From: Epilithonimonas xixisoli
GTDB lineage: Bacteria; Bacteroidota; Bacteroidia; Flavobacteriales; Weeksellaceae
DNA: 64,000 nt
Assembly (NCBI RefSeq): GCF_004365655.1
Contig: NZ_SOEO01000003.1
Coordinates: forward strand, 434,001-498,000
Reading direction: 5' to 3'
Under the pieces are notes generated by a model. That model was not told the DNA's origin, ran no database searches, and saw only the letters and a program-made list of their open reading frames with translations. The position numbers were made by a program, and so were the translations under genes. Of this stretch, positions 7,703-16,158 are shown piece after piece (the stretch's first letter is position 1; each line of letters starts with the position of its first letter).

Positions 7703-10612
7703 ATGCAAGGAAAAGGACTCGTTACATTAGTTGCCATCGTTCTTGGATTAATTTGCCTCAATGAGCTTCTGCCTTCTTTCTATGCCAACAAAATAGAAAA
7801 AGAAGCAAAAGCAATTGCCGGTGAAAATCCAGTGAAATACCAGGCTGAGCTCGCAAGACTTTCTAAAGACACTCTTAATCTAGGTTTTACATCGCTGGAT
7901 TACAGATCTGCAAAAGAGAAAGAAATGAAACTTGGTTTGGATCTTAAAGGTGGTATCAACGTATTGCTGGAGATCAATCAGAGAGATTTGGTAAATGATC
8001 TTAGTAATTACTCTACAAATGCTACTTTAGTAGAAGCACTTAACAGAACAGACAAAGCACAGAAAAACTCAAGTAAACAATACATCGAGGATTTCTTCAT
8101 CCAGTTCGAAGCTGTTAACAAAGAAAAAGGTACCAACCTAAAACTTGCAGATCCTGAGATCTTCGGAAACACCAATCTTTCTGAGATCAAGTTCAATACA
8201 CCGGATGATCAGGTAAAAAATATTATCAGAAAAAAAATTGATGCGTCTGTAGGAACGGCTTATGAAGTTCTTAGAACACGTATCGACAAAATGGGTGTGA
8301 CGCAACCAAACGTTCAGAGAGTTCCTGGAACTGGAAGAATCTTGGTAGAAATGCCTGGTATCAAAGATATCGACAGAGTTAAAAAAATGCTTCAAACTTC
8401 TGCAAAACTTCAGTTTTGGGAAGTGCAGTTGGGGCAAGAAGTGGTTCCATATTTCTCTCAGCTAGACCAATTGGTTAAGGCTAAAGGAGATTCTATCGGC
8501 GTTGCAAAAACAACGAATTTGATGAACTTGATTCAATTGAATTCTACACCTGGAAATGCTGTGGCGAATGTGAAATTGTCTGATACAGCAGTGGTAAACA
8601 AATTACTTAACAGCGATGTGGCCATCAAAGCCAGACCTGTTAACTTGAAATATACGCAGTTTATGTGGGGCTACAAGCCAGAGACTAACAATACGAATAG
8701 TCTTGTTTTGTACGCCATCCGTGGAAACATCACTCAGAAAGCGCCAGTTGACGGTGCTGTAGAGTCTGCAAACATCAGCTATGACCAGTTAGGTCGTATC
8801 GTTGTAGATATGCAAATGGATTCTCAAGGTGCACGTGACTGGAAAACGATGACGGAAAAAAACAAAGGAAAAGTAGTGGCTGTAACTTTGGACAACAGAG
8901 TTTACACTGCGCCTTCTGTAAATGAAGTGATTCCAAATGGAAGAACTCAGATTTCCGGAAACTTCACTCAGGAAGAAGCTAAAGATTTGGTAGATGTTCT
9001 AGGGGCTGGTAAATTGCCTGCAGGTGCGAAGATTGTACAGGCAGACGTTGTAGGTCCATCTCTTGGAGCTGAGTCTATCAATGATGGTGTACTTTCATTC
9101 CTTATTGCATTTGCCGTGATTATTGTTTATATCATTTTCTACTACGGTGGTGCTGGTATTTATGCAGTCATTGCAATGGTGATCAACTTATTCTACATCT
9201 TTGGAATTATGGATTCCGTGGATGCTACTTTGACGCTTCCTGGTATCGCGGGTATCGTACTATCTATGGCAATGGCGGTGGATGCGAACGTTATCATCTA
9301 CGAGAGAACCAAAGAAGAATTGTTTAGAGGAAAGAGCATTATGGAAGCTTACAAAGATGGTTTCAAACACGCGATTTCTGCGATTATCGATGGTCACGCA
9401 ACGACTTTCATCACAGCATTGATTCTTTACATCTTCGGAACTGGTCCTATCAAAGGATTTGCAGTAACATTGATGATTGGATTGGTAATGACATTGTTCA
9501 CATCCGTTCTATTATCAAGAGTAATGATCTTCAGCAGATTGGAGAAAGGAAAATCACTTTCTGTTTGGACTGCACCAACTAAGAACTTATTCAGAAATAC
9601 TTGGATCGACTTCATCGGGAAAAGAAAATATTCTTACATCGTATCATCTATCTTAATGGTAATCGCTGTCGCATCTATCGCAATCAACGGCTTCAAATAT
9701 GGTATTGATTTTACAGGTGGACGTAACTATGTCGTGAGATTCGAAAAACCTGTAGATGCAGAAAAAATTGAAGCTAATATTGGAAAATTGATGGTAACTG
9801 CAGATGGTCAAAACAATATTGTAGAAGCTAAAACTTTCGGTAACTCTTCTCAGTTGAAAATCACTACAGATTATTTGATTGATGATGAGTCTCTTGCAGC
9901 AGATCAAACAGTAGAGCAAAAAATCTACGAAGGCATCAAGGCAGATTTGCCGGCAGGAATGACTTTGGCAGAGTTTAAAGCAGCAGATAAAGACCACGCC
10001 GGGATTGTTTCTTCTACGAAAGTAGGACCAACGGTTGCAGATGACATCAAGACGCACGGTATGTTGGCAGTAGGTGCGGCTCTATTAGGAATCTTTATCT
10101 ATATCTTGGTAAGATTTGACAAATGGCAGTTCTCACTTGGAGCAGTTGTTGGTTTATTCCACGATGCGGTTGTAATCCTTGGGGTTTACTCATTGTTCTA
10201 CAAAGTGATGCCGTTTAATATGGAGATCAATCAGGATTTCATTGCAGCAATCCTTACGGTGATTGGATATTCCATCAATGATACCGTTATCATCTTCGAT
10301 AGAATTAGAGAATATCTGCGTGAGAAAAAAGCATTGACTTTAGCAGGATTGTTTGATGATTCCATCTCCAGTACAATTGGTAGAACCTTCAACACCTCTT
10401 TCACTACGATTTTGGTAATCCTTGCGATTTTCATCTTTGGTGGAGACAACTTGAGAGGCTTTATGTTCTGTCTATTGATTGGTATCGGATTCGGAACCTA
10501 TTCATCCATCTTCATCGCATCGGCTACGGCTTATGACTTCCTAAAAGGAAAGAAAAAAGAAGACAAAGTAACAGGGAAATCTTCTATCAGCAATGCTGAA
10601 ATAGTAGAATAA
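7703..10612 (+). CDS. secDF: Fused protein translocase subunit SecDF
   Basis: A 969-aa fusion of SecD (about 1-620) and SecF (about 640-950), the form usual in Bacteroidota. SecD has an N-terminal membrane helix, LGLDLKGGINVLLE near residue 77, a large periplasmic P1 region with RIDKMGVTQPNVQR, and five membrane helices with the AMAVDANVIIYERTKEE signature. SecF begins with a helix at about 646-662, then KYGIDFTGGRNYVVRFEKP, and carries GYSINDTVIIFDRIRE in its last helices. The complex uses the proton gradient to pull preproteins out of the SecYEG channel on the periplasmic side. The window also holds many Sec-dependent T9SS cargo genes. The gene is monocistronic and is followed by a strong terminator. 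Confidence 0.98.
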   Translation: MQGKGLVTLVAIVLGLICLNELLPSFYANKIEKEAKAIAGENPVKYQAELARLSKDTLNLGFTSLDYRSAKEKEMKLGLDLKGGINVLLEINQRDLVNDLSNYSTNATLVEALNRTDKAQKNSSKQYIEDFFIQFEAVNKEKGTNLKLADPEIFGNTNLSEIKFNTPDDQVKNIIRKKIDASVGTAYEVLRTRIDKMGVTQPNVQRVPGTGRILVEMPGIKDIDRVKKMLQTSAKLQFWEVQLGQEVVPYFSQLDQLVKAKGDSIGVAKTTNLMNLIQLNSTPGNAVANVKLSDTAVVNKLLNSDVAIKARPVNLKYTQFMWGYKPETNNTNSLVLYAIRGNITQKAPVDGAVESANISYDQLGRIVVDMQMDSQGARDWKTMTEKNKGKVVAVTLDNRVYTAPSVNEVIPNGRTQISGNFTQEEAKDLVDVLGAGKLPAGAKIVQADVVGPSLGAESINDGVLSFLIAFAVIIVYIIFYYGGAGIYAVIAMVINLFYIFGIMDSVDATLTLPGIAGIVLSMAMAVDANVIIYERTKEELFRGKSIMEAYKDGFKHAISAIIDGHATTFITALILYIFGTGPIKGFAVTLMIGLVMTLFTSVLLSRVMIFSRLEKGKSLSVWTAPTKNLFRNTWIDFIGKRKYSYIVSSILMVIAVASIAINGFKYGIDFTGGRNYVVRFEKPVDAEKIEANIGKLMVTADGQNNIVEAKTFGNSSQLKITTDYLIDDESLAADQTVEQKIYEGIKADLPAGMTLAEFKAADKDHAGIVSSTKVGPTVADDIKTHGMLAVGAALLGIFIYILVRFDKWQFSLGAVVGLFHDAVVILGVYSLFYKVMPFNMEINQDFIAAILTVIGYSINDTVIIFDRIREYLREKKALTLAGLFDDSISSTIGRTFNTSFTTILVILAIFIFGGDNLRGFMFCLLIGIGFGTYSSIFIASATAYDFLKGKKKEDKVTGKSSISNAEIVE

Positions 10613-10634
10613 ATTTCCTCAAAATATATAATGA

Positions 10635-10664
10635 AAAAGCCCTCAAGAGATTGAGGGCTTTTTT
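10635..10664 (+). terminator. Rho-independent terminator after secDF
   Basis: AAAAGCCCTCAA and TTGAGGGCTTTT form a perfect 12-bp stem with a gaga loop and T run, 22 bases after the stop codon. Confidence 0.92.
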
Positions 10665-10678
10665 GTGCATGTTTATGT

Positions 10679-10850
10679 TAATTAATCCCATCGGGATTGA
10701 CTGTTAATAGAAAAAAGAAGTATTCGTAAAAATAAAGCTCCAGAGGAGCGACCTGTCTATTTTTTTGCTTAAAATTATTATGCTGACGCGAGCATCTTGC
10801 TCGTGTTTTTTATGTTTGAATCACGAGCGGGACGCTTGCGCTAGCAAGGT
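10679..10850. repeat. Direct repeat copy A (~170 bp) carrying two REP-like units and a CGAGCA hairpin
   Basis: This segment and 11047-11213 align over nearly their full length with scattered substitutions. Each contains an AATCCC-atc-GGGATT core, a GCTCC-aga-GGAGC core about 50 bases later, a hairpin CGAGCA-tct-TGCTCG, and a tail with CACGAGCGGGACG. It lies in the 656-base gap between secDF and a small membrane protein gene; I see no gene in that gap. Confidence 0.8.
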
Positions 10851-10920
10851 GCTTTGTAATGTGTTTTCGGATTTTTTGAATATTTTAATCATCATTGTAT
10901 GAATATTAAAATATAATGTA

Positions 10921-11000
10921 AAGGTCGCTCCTCCGGAGCTGTAATAATTTTGGAGAAGCTATTTTCTATTAACAGAACGCTCCTAATGGAGGTGTGTTTA
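10921..11000. repeat. REP-like family 1, two units in inverted orientation
   Basis: Cores GCTCC-tcc-GGAGC at 10927 and CTCC-taat-GGAG near 10980 lie about 52 bases apart. Read on the minus strand, the conserved flanks (gacct..., ctgttaatagaaaa) follow each core, so the pair is inverted relative to copies A and B. Confidence 0.75.
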
Positions 11001-11046
11001 ATCTAATTGTGATTTTTAACAAAAAGTCTGATGAACCCGTAATCCG

Positions 11047-11213
11047 TAATTAATCCCATCGGGATTGACTGTTAATAGAAAAAGAAGTAATCCTAAAAAT
11101 AAGCTCCAGAGGAGCGACCTGTCTATTTTTCTGCTGAAAATTATTATGCAGGCGCGAGCATCTTGCTCGTGTCTTTTATTGAATCACGAGCGGGACGTTC
11201 GTGCTAGCGAGGT
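11047..11213. repeat. Direct repeat copy B (~170 bp)
   Basis: Second copy of the segment at 10679-10850; cores at 11053 and 11103. The two copies flank the inverted pair, giving a nested direct/inverted structure of about 530 bases. Confidence 0.8.
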
Positions 11214-11268
11214 TTTTTTACTGAAGATAAGGCAAGTAGATTTTGTAAAATATTTGCTAGAATCAACT

Positions 11269-11904
11269 TTAATTACAATTGTAATCTTTTTTTAATAGTT
11301 CTGTATCATCATCAAGTTTGTTCTTAGTTGAATAAAAATTAAGAAGAATTTTGGATAAATTTTTATCCTCATTTATAGTTGCATCAACGTATACTACTTT
11401 ACTATCTGATTTAATTGGGTTTATAAAACTTCCTAAATATTTCCCTGGAATTTCTAAAGTGTCATTTTTATTTATTCTGTAATATCTAAAATAATAGTTT
11501 CCTCCATAATCTTTGATTGTCCCATTATAAAATAGAATTCCATTTTTTGGAAGATATAGTTTTTCAAATCCATCTTTTACTATTACTTTTTGTCCACATT
11601 CTTTTTCAGTAATAATAACTGCATTACCATTAAAGTTTTCTGGAAAAATAAAGTCAATTTTTTGAGAGTTGTAAAATCTATATTTTTCAGCTAGTATTTC
11701 GTACAGATCTGTATTTGGTAGAAATAAATAAAGTAGTGGAATTAAAGTAAAGAGAATTTTTTCAATAACTGTTGTTTTGTAAGCCCATACAAAAATCAGG
11801 CAAGTAATAAAAATTATAATTCCAAAAATTAAGTATTCTGAGAATATGAAAAAAAACAAAATATAGTTTATGATACCTATAATCAATGGAATACGCTCTT
11901 TCAT
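11269..11904 (-). CDS. Hypothetical membrane protein, possibly DUF6843-like
   Basis: A 211-aa protein with three closely spaced hydrophobic segments (about 5-25, 27-45 and 50-67), then a soluble region of about 140 residues. The soluble part begins KIDFIFPENFNGNAVIITEKECGQ and contains PKNGILFYNGTIKDYGGNYYFRYYRI. The 'IFPENFNG.AVI' pattern reminds me of DUF6843 proteins, but I cannot confirm this. Base composition is very AT-rich, even compared with its neighbours, and the gene sits beside a repeat cluster, so it may be a recent acquisition. It has no obvious partner: the next gene upstream is divergent. Coding is likely because the frame is long and uninterrupted with a sensible topology. 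Function unknown. Confidence 0.7.
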   Translation of the reverse strand: MKERIPLIIGIINYILFFFIFSEYLIFGIIIFITCLIFVWAYKTTVIEKILFTLIPLLYLFLPNTDLYEILAEKYRFYNSQKIDFIFPENFNGNAVIITEKECGQKVIVKDGFEKLYLPKNGILFYNGTIKDYGGNYYFRYYRINKNDTLEIPGKYLGSFINPIKSDSKVVYVDATINEDKNLSKILLNFYSTKNKLDDDTELLKKDYNCN

Positions 11905-12064
11905 TAAATTTAGCTGAAACTTTAAAAAGTGTAGAAAAGGTTGTTGTGTATTATTAATGAATTTCTATTAATTTTTATCGTTTGAATTTGAAAATAATCT
12001 ATTGATAATACTTCTATCTTTATTGAGAGATAGCAAAATCAAAAAATTCCTATCTTCGCAACTT

Positions 12065-13282
12065 ATGAAACAAAATCAAAAATCCGCTGCCATTGGTTTC
12101 ATCTTTATCACGCTGTTGATAGATATTACAGGCTGGGGAATCATCATTCCCGTAGTTCCAAAACTGATAGAAGAACTGATTCACGCAGACATCAGCGAGG
12201 CTGCGAAATATGGAGGTTGGTTGAGTTTTGCGTATGCGTTTATTCAGTTTGTGTTCTCGCCACTGGTGGGAAATCTGAGTGATAAATACGGCAGACGACC
12301 CGTGATTTTGCTTTCCCTTTTTGGATTCTCAATAGATTATATATTTCTGGCTTTGGCGCCAAGTATTTGGTGGCTTTTCGTGGGAAGAATCATTGCCGGA
12401 ATTACTGGTGCGAGCGTCACAACGGCAAGTGCCTACATCGCGGATATTTCTACAGATGCAGACCGTGCGAAGAACTTCGGGATGATTGGGGCGGCGTTTG
12501 GATTGGGCTTTATCATCGGACCTGTTTTGGGGGGAGTTTTGGGGCATTATGGTGCGAGAGTTCCGTTTTATGCGGCGGCGGTCTTGTGTATGATCAATTT
12601 TATTTATGGTTACTTCGTTTTGCCAGAGAGCCTTTCCAAAGAAAACCGACGGGAATTCAGTTGGAAACGCGCCAACCCGATTGGATCTTTCAAATTCTTA
12701 AAAAAACATCCAGAGATCTCAGCACTTACAACGGCTTTGATTTTAATTTACATTGGCGGACACGCAGTCCAAAGCAACTGGAGTTTCTACACGATGTACA
12801 GATTCAGTTGGGATGAGAGAATGGTGGGGATTTCGCTCGGTGTTGTCGGTTTGCTAGTCGGTCTTGTGCAAGGTGTGTTGATCAGATGGATCAATCCGAA
12901 GATTGGCGATCAGAAGAGCGTGATCTATGGCTTGCTGTTGTATTCTTTGGGAATGTTGCTGTACGCCTTTGCTACCGAGGGTTGGATGATGTTGGTTTTC
13001 ACGATTCCATATTGTTTAGGCGGGATTTGTGGTCCGGCGTTGCAATCTATTATTACCAAAAATATTCCGTCTAATGAGCAAGGTGAATTGCAAGGCGCGC
13101 TCACGAGTTTGATGAGTGCCACCGCTATCATTGGCCCACCGCTGATGACGCAATTGTTCTATTATTTCACGCACAAAGAAGCGCCGTTTATTTTCCCGGG
13201 AGCGCCATTTTTCTTGGCTTTCTTGTTGTTTTTGGCTGGGATTTATTTTGTTTATGTGAGTTTTAAAGGGAAGAAATCTTAG
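12065..13282 (+). CDS. MFS transporter of the TCR/Tet type
   Basis: About 405 residues with twelve predicted membrane helices. I chose the ATG at 12065 ([14 protein letters not shown]...) because the upstream in-frame extension to 12002 encodes a polar stretch before the first helix and overlaps the likely promoter (TATCTTCG at 12051-12058). Diagnostic features are [18 protein letters not shown] in helix 1 and the motif A loop [19 protein letters not shown] between helices 2 and 3. [18 protein letters not shown] in helix 4 and [16 protein letters not shown] in helix 5 are the drug-proton antiporter signature of TetA-like proteins. Family members export drugs such as tetracycline in exchange for protons, but many chromosomal copies in this phylum give no resistance. 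The substrate is therefore open. Stands alone; convergent with the ClC gene. Confidence 0.88.
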   Translation: MKQNQKSAAIGFIFITLLIDITGWGIIIPVVPKLIEELIHADISEAAKYGGWLSFAYAFIQFVFSPLVGNLSDKYGRRPVILLSLFGFSIDYIFLALAPSIWWLFVGRIIAGITGASVTTASAYIADISTDADRAKNFGMIGAAFGLGFIIGPVLGGVLGHYGARVPFYAAAVLCMINFIYGYFVLPESLSKENRREFSWKRANPIGSFKFLKKHPEISALTTALILIYIGGHAVQSNWSFYTMYRFSWDERMVGISLGVVGLLVGLVQGVLIRWINPKIGDQKSVIYGLLLYSLGMLLYAFATEGWMMLVFTIPYCLGGICGPALQSIITKNIPSNEQGELQGALTSLMSATAIIGPPLMTQLFYYFTHKEAPFIFPGAPFFLAFLLFLAGIYFVYVSFKGKKS

Positions 13283-13290
13283 ACTTAATT

Positions 13291-13320
13291 TTCTCGCAGA
13301 TTCGGCTGATTTTGCAGATT
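13291..13320. repeat. Dispersed 'TCTCGCAGATT' repeat (family 4, single arm)
   Basis: The segment begins TTCTCGCAGATTC and ends TTTTGCAGATT. It matches one arm of the longer inverted repeat at 21219-21288 and a copy near 34921-34955. It lies in the 63-base convergent gap between the MFS and ClC genes. Confidence 0.6.
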
Positions 13321-13345
13321 CTTTTAATATTAAGAACGAATTAAA

Positions 13346-14596
13346 CTAAGCTTTCGGAACGTAAGTATAAACATTGTACGGAATGATTTTCTCCGCCGTT
13401 TTCTTGGACAGAACGCAACCTATTAGAATCGGGAAAAATAATTCGTAGCCATTTGGAACGAGACTGCAAGCCAATATCAAAGCGGTGAAAGGTGCAAATA
13501 TGGCAGCCGATAATGTGGCGCCAATTCCTATCAAAACGAAATTAATCAAAATCAAAGAGGTTCCGAAAAACGTGTTGCACGCAATGGCAAATGCCAATCC
13601 CAAATAAGCGCCTGCCACAATGCTGGGCGCAAAAACACCACCGTCGCCACCGGCACCCAATGTGAGTGAGGATACGAGAGGTTTTAATAATATCAATCCC
13701 AATAAAAATAATAGTGAGAAATGATGCGGATGATGTAGCAATTCATTAAGTGAATGATAACTGTCTCCATACAAAAAAGGAAACAAGCAAATCAAACCAC
13801 CCACAGCCAACGCACCCAGATTGACTCTCACAAAATTATTATTGATGCCCGAGAAAAATTCTTTGATCTTGATGACCAATAATGTGAAGTAAACCGACAA
13901 AGTACCACTCAACAAACTCAATACAATCATAAACGGAACTGCGACCCAATGCCATTCTTTCACAGGGAAATTGATTAAAGGATTGGATGGGAAGAAGTAC
14001 AGGAAAATCCAAGAGATGATGGCGGCAGAAGCACAACTTAGCAATAATGTTTTATTAACTTTCCGCGCAATGACTTCCAACGCAAACAGACATCCGACAA
14101 AAGGATTCCCAAACAGAATCGCAACACCTGCGACAACGCCTGCACAAATGAGTTCCAGTTTGTAAACGTTGGCTGCAAAATGTTTTTCGTAAACTGAATT
14201 TCCAACCGTTGCAGTCGCCACTACCGTAGAAACCTCGATGCCAGTGGAGCCTCCGAAAATGACGGTCAAAAATCCATTGATGTAATGCGAAGGAATTTTA
14301 AAAAATGGCAAATGGTCTTTCCGCTGATCCACAGTTTTGTAGATCTCAGTAATCCCTTTGTTTCTTCGGTTTTTGAATACGTATTTCCTTAAAAAATAAA
14401 TGGCAGTAATTCCAATTGTTGGCAGAATAATGAAAAGATAAACGGATGTTTTCTCTGCCCATTCGAAAATATGTTCCTGAAAATATTCGGTGAGATTCTT
14501 GAGACTTAAGGCTAAAACAGAAGCAATAACGGCTATGAATAATGAAGATGTTATTAATTTTAAATAATTGTGTGCCTGTACTTTCTGTCTTGTCAT
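13346..14596 (-). CDS. ClC family voltage-gated chloride channel / Cl-/H+ antiporter
   Basis: A 416-aa polytopic protein with conserved ClC signatures: GGSTGIEVSTV near residue 115 (the GxxGxE region), GNPFVGCLFALEVIAR near 160, and GAGGDGGVFAPSIVAGAYLG near 315 (GxFxP, with the chloride-coordinating region). There is no cytoplasmic CBS pair, as expected for short bacterial members. ClC proteins move chloride, either passively or coupled to protons, and often help in acid or osmotic stress. The E of GSTGIE occupies the place of the 'gating' glutamate in the family motif GKEGP, although the surrounding residues differ (Ile before it), so coupling cannot be decided. The gene is a single unit, divergent from tatA. 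Confidence 0.9.
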   Translation of the reverse strand: MTRQKVQAHNYLKLITSSLFIAVIASVLALSLKNLTEYFQEHIFEWAEKTSVYLFIILPTIGITAIYFLRKYVFKNRRNKGITEIYKTVDQRKDHLPFFKIPSHYINGFLTVIFGGSTGIEVSTVVATATVGNSVYEKHFAANVYKLELICAGVVAGVAILFGNPFVGCLFALEVIARKVNKTLLLSCASAAIISWIFLYFFPSNPLINFPVKEWHWVAVPFMIVLSLLSGTLSVYFTLLVIKIKEFFSGINNNFVRVNLGALAVGGLICLFPFLYGDSYHSLNELLHHPHHFSLLFLLGLILLKPLVSSLTLGAGGDGGVFAPSIVAGAYLGLAFAIACNTFFGTSLILINFVLIGIGATLSAAIFAPFTALILACSLVPNGYELFFPILIGCVLSKKTAEKIIPYNVYTYVPKA

Positions 14597-14732
14597 TGTC
14601 TCAAACTCTTAAAGCTCACAAATTTACGGCAAAAATATTTGTTTGACGAAGGAGAAAGCGCAATTACTGATTTCAAGGTTTTTTTAAGGAAAAATTATCA
14701 ATAATCTGTATATCACTTCTGTAAATGTTTCT

Positions 14733-14740
14733 TAATTTTG
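14733..14740 (+). promoter_or_regulatory. -7 box (TAATTTTG) of the tatA promoter
   Basis: TAnnTTTG match that ends only four bases before the tatA ATG. If used, the tatA-PAP2 transcript would have almost no leader. There is no good TTTG -33 element at the right distance. Confidence 0.5.
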
Positions 14741-14744
14741 CAAT

Positions 14745-15068
14745 ATGGAATTGAGTATTGGAGAAATGCTGATGATTGCTTTGGCGATTGTCGTTTTGTT
14801 CGGACCAGATAAGTTACCCGAGATCGCGAGAGGTCTTGGCGAGGGCGTTCGTAAAATGCGTGGCGCAGTAGATGATATCAAAACCGAAATCATGAAGGAA
14901 GCCGACAATCCATTGTCCGAAATTAAAAATGAAATCGAAAAGGTGAAGCAATCTGCACAGGATTTCAATCCATTGGCAGAGAAGAAGAATGATGCTTTTC
15001 CCAAAGATGATACTCCAAAAATAGACCATTCCGAAGACGATTCCCACGAAGGTCCAGTAAGCAGATAG
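14745..15068 (+). CDS. tatA: Twin-arginine translocase subunit TatA/TatE family
   Basis: A 107-aa single-span protein: a hydrophobic N-terminal helix (about 5-19), the FGPDKLPEIARGLGEGVRKMRG hinge and amphipathic helix typical of TatA/TatB, then a long charged helix and a disordered acidic tail. The Tat complex exports folded proteins across the inner membrane, with TatA forming the passage. The 'FGPDKLPE' hinge and the tail length could also suit TatB; Bacteroidota usually have only TatA and TatC, so TatA is preferred. No tatC is nearby. The PAP2 phosphatase gene starts one base after its stop codon, so the two are surely cotranscribed. Confidence 0.9.
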   Translation: MELSIGEMLMIALAIVVLFGPDKLPEIARGLGEGVRKMRGAVDDIKTEIMKEADNPLSEIKNEIEKVKQSAQDFNPLAEKKNDAFPKDDTPKIDHSEDDSHEGPVSR

Positions 15069-15069
15069 T

Positions 15070-15642
15070 ATGAACGGACTTATAGAAAAAGATCACGAAC
15101 TATTATTATTTCTCAATGGATTGGGCAATTCTGCCTTTGATCCTTTTTGGCTTACGATTACGGGGAAATGGTTTTGGATTCCATTTTATGTCATTCTACT
15201 TTACTTGTTTTATAAAAGTTTTCCGCTTCGCAAATTCTTTTTCATTCTCGTTTTCATCGCTATTGGTGTTACGATTTCGGATCAGTTGGCGAGTATTTTT
15301 AAGCACGGGATACAGCGTTTTCGGCCTTGCCACGATGAGTTGCTGATGGAAAAAATGCGAATGGTAATCTGTGGCGGTAATTTCGGATTTTATTCGGCGC
15401 ACGCTTCTAGTTCCTTTTTTGTTGCCACTTTTGTTTCTATTTTGTTAGGAAAGAAGTACAAATACTTGTCAATTATTGTTTTTGTTTGGGCGAGCCTTGT
15501 GTCGTACAGCCGGATTTATCTGGGCGTTCATTTTCCGTTTGATGTCGTATTTGGCGCGCTCGTCGGTTTTCTACTCGGCGGCTTCTTGGCAGAATTGACG
15601 AAGAAAGTCATCTATAAGAATCAACTAAGACCTAATTCCTAA
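15070..15642 (+). CDS. PAP2 family phosphatase (membrane)
   Basis: A 190-aa membrane protein with the three-part acid phosphatase motif: KHGIQRFRPCHDE (near 80-90), SAHASSSFF (the PSGH-equivalent, with SAH) near 115-123, and SRIYLGVHFPFDVVFG (SRxxxxxHxxxD) near 145-160. The active site faces the periplasm. Typical substrates are undecaprenyl pyrophosphate or phosphatidic acid/phosphatidylglycerol phosphate. The PSGH motif appears as YSAHASS, a common variant. It begins one base after tatA. The end is only 12 bases from the convergent rlmH stop and I see no terminator in that gap. Confidence 0.92.
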   Translation: MNGLIEKDHELLLFLNGLGNSAFDPFWLTITGKWFWIPFYVILLYLFYKSFPLRKFFFILVFIAIGVTISDQLASIFKHGIQRFRPCHDELLMEKMRMVICGGNFGFYSAHASSSFFVATFVSILLGKKYKYLSIIVFVWASLVSYSRIYLGVHFPFDVVFGALVGFLLGGFLAELTKKVIYKNQLRPNS

Positions 15643-15654
15643 AAAATCTACAAC

Positions 15655-16128
15655 CTAATCATTATGATAAGGTTTCCCTTGCAAAATAGTTGCGGCTCTA
15701 TAAATTTGTTCTACAAAAAATAACCGGATCATTTGGTGTGTGAAGGTCATTTTGGAAAGTGAGATTTTCTCATTGGAACGGTGATAGATTTCGTCTGAAA
15801 AACCATACGCACCACCAATCAGGATATTAACTTTTTTCACAGAACTTCCCATCCAAAAATCAATTTTTTCTGAGAATTCCCGGCTGGTAAATTGTTTTCC
15901 TTTTTCGTCCAGAAGAATCACAAGGTCAGAAGAATCGATTTGATTTTGGAATAATTTGGCTTCCTCTTTTTTCAGTTGTTCAGAACTTAGGTTTTTGGCG
16001 TTCTTCACATCCGGAATTTCGATGAGGTCAAAATTCCAGTATTTTGGGATTCTCGGAAGATAATATTTGATAAGCGAGATGATTTCCTTATCGTCGGTTT
16101 TCCCGATGCAGATCAAATTAATACGCAT
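15655..16128 (-). CDS. rlmH: 23S rRNA (pseudouridine-1915-N3)-methyltransferase RlmH
   Basis: A 157-aa SPOUT-class methyltransferase at its normal length. It shows the start MRINLICIGKTD, then LLDEKGKQFTSREFSEKI, the SAM-binding knot VNILIGGAYGFSDEIYHR, and the conserved C-terminal block MTFTHQMIRLFFVEQIYRAATILQGKPYHND. It methylates the pseudouridine in helix 69 of 23S rRNA, at the subunit interface. It is divergent from the yihY gene, with 30 bases between start codons. Confidence 0.97.
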   Translation of the reverse strand: MRINLICIGKTDDKEIISLIKYYLPRIPKYWNFDLIEIPDVKNAKNLSSEQLKKEEAKLFQNQIDSSDLVILLDEKGKQFTSREFSEKIDFWMGSSVKKVNILIGGAYGFSDEIYHRSNEKISLSKMTFTHQMIRLFFVEQIYRAATILQGKPYHND

Positions 16129-16132
16129 TTAG

Positions 16133-16140
16133 TATATTTG
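16133..16140 (+). promoter_or_regulatory. -7 box (TATATTTG) of the yihY-family gene
   Basis: Exact TAnnTTTG match in the divergent rlmH/yihY gap, 18 bases before the ATG at 16159. Confidence 0.6.
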
Positions 16141-16158
16141 TGGTGCAAAGATAACTGA

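Noticed and set aside
11065-11295. 76-codon ORF in the secDF downstream gap
   Set aside because: It runs across direct repeat copy B and the REP-like units; no coding signature.
12065-13282. Acquired tetracycline-resistance gene
   Set aside because: The TCR/Tet-type motifs are present, but there is no mobile element or regulator tetR next to it and the composition fits the chromosome; kept as a general MFS transporter.
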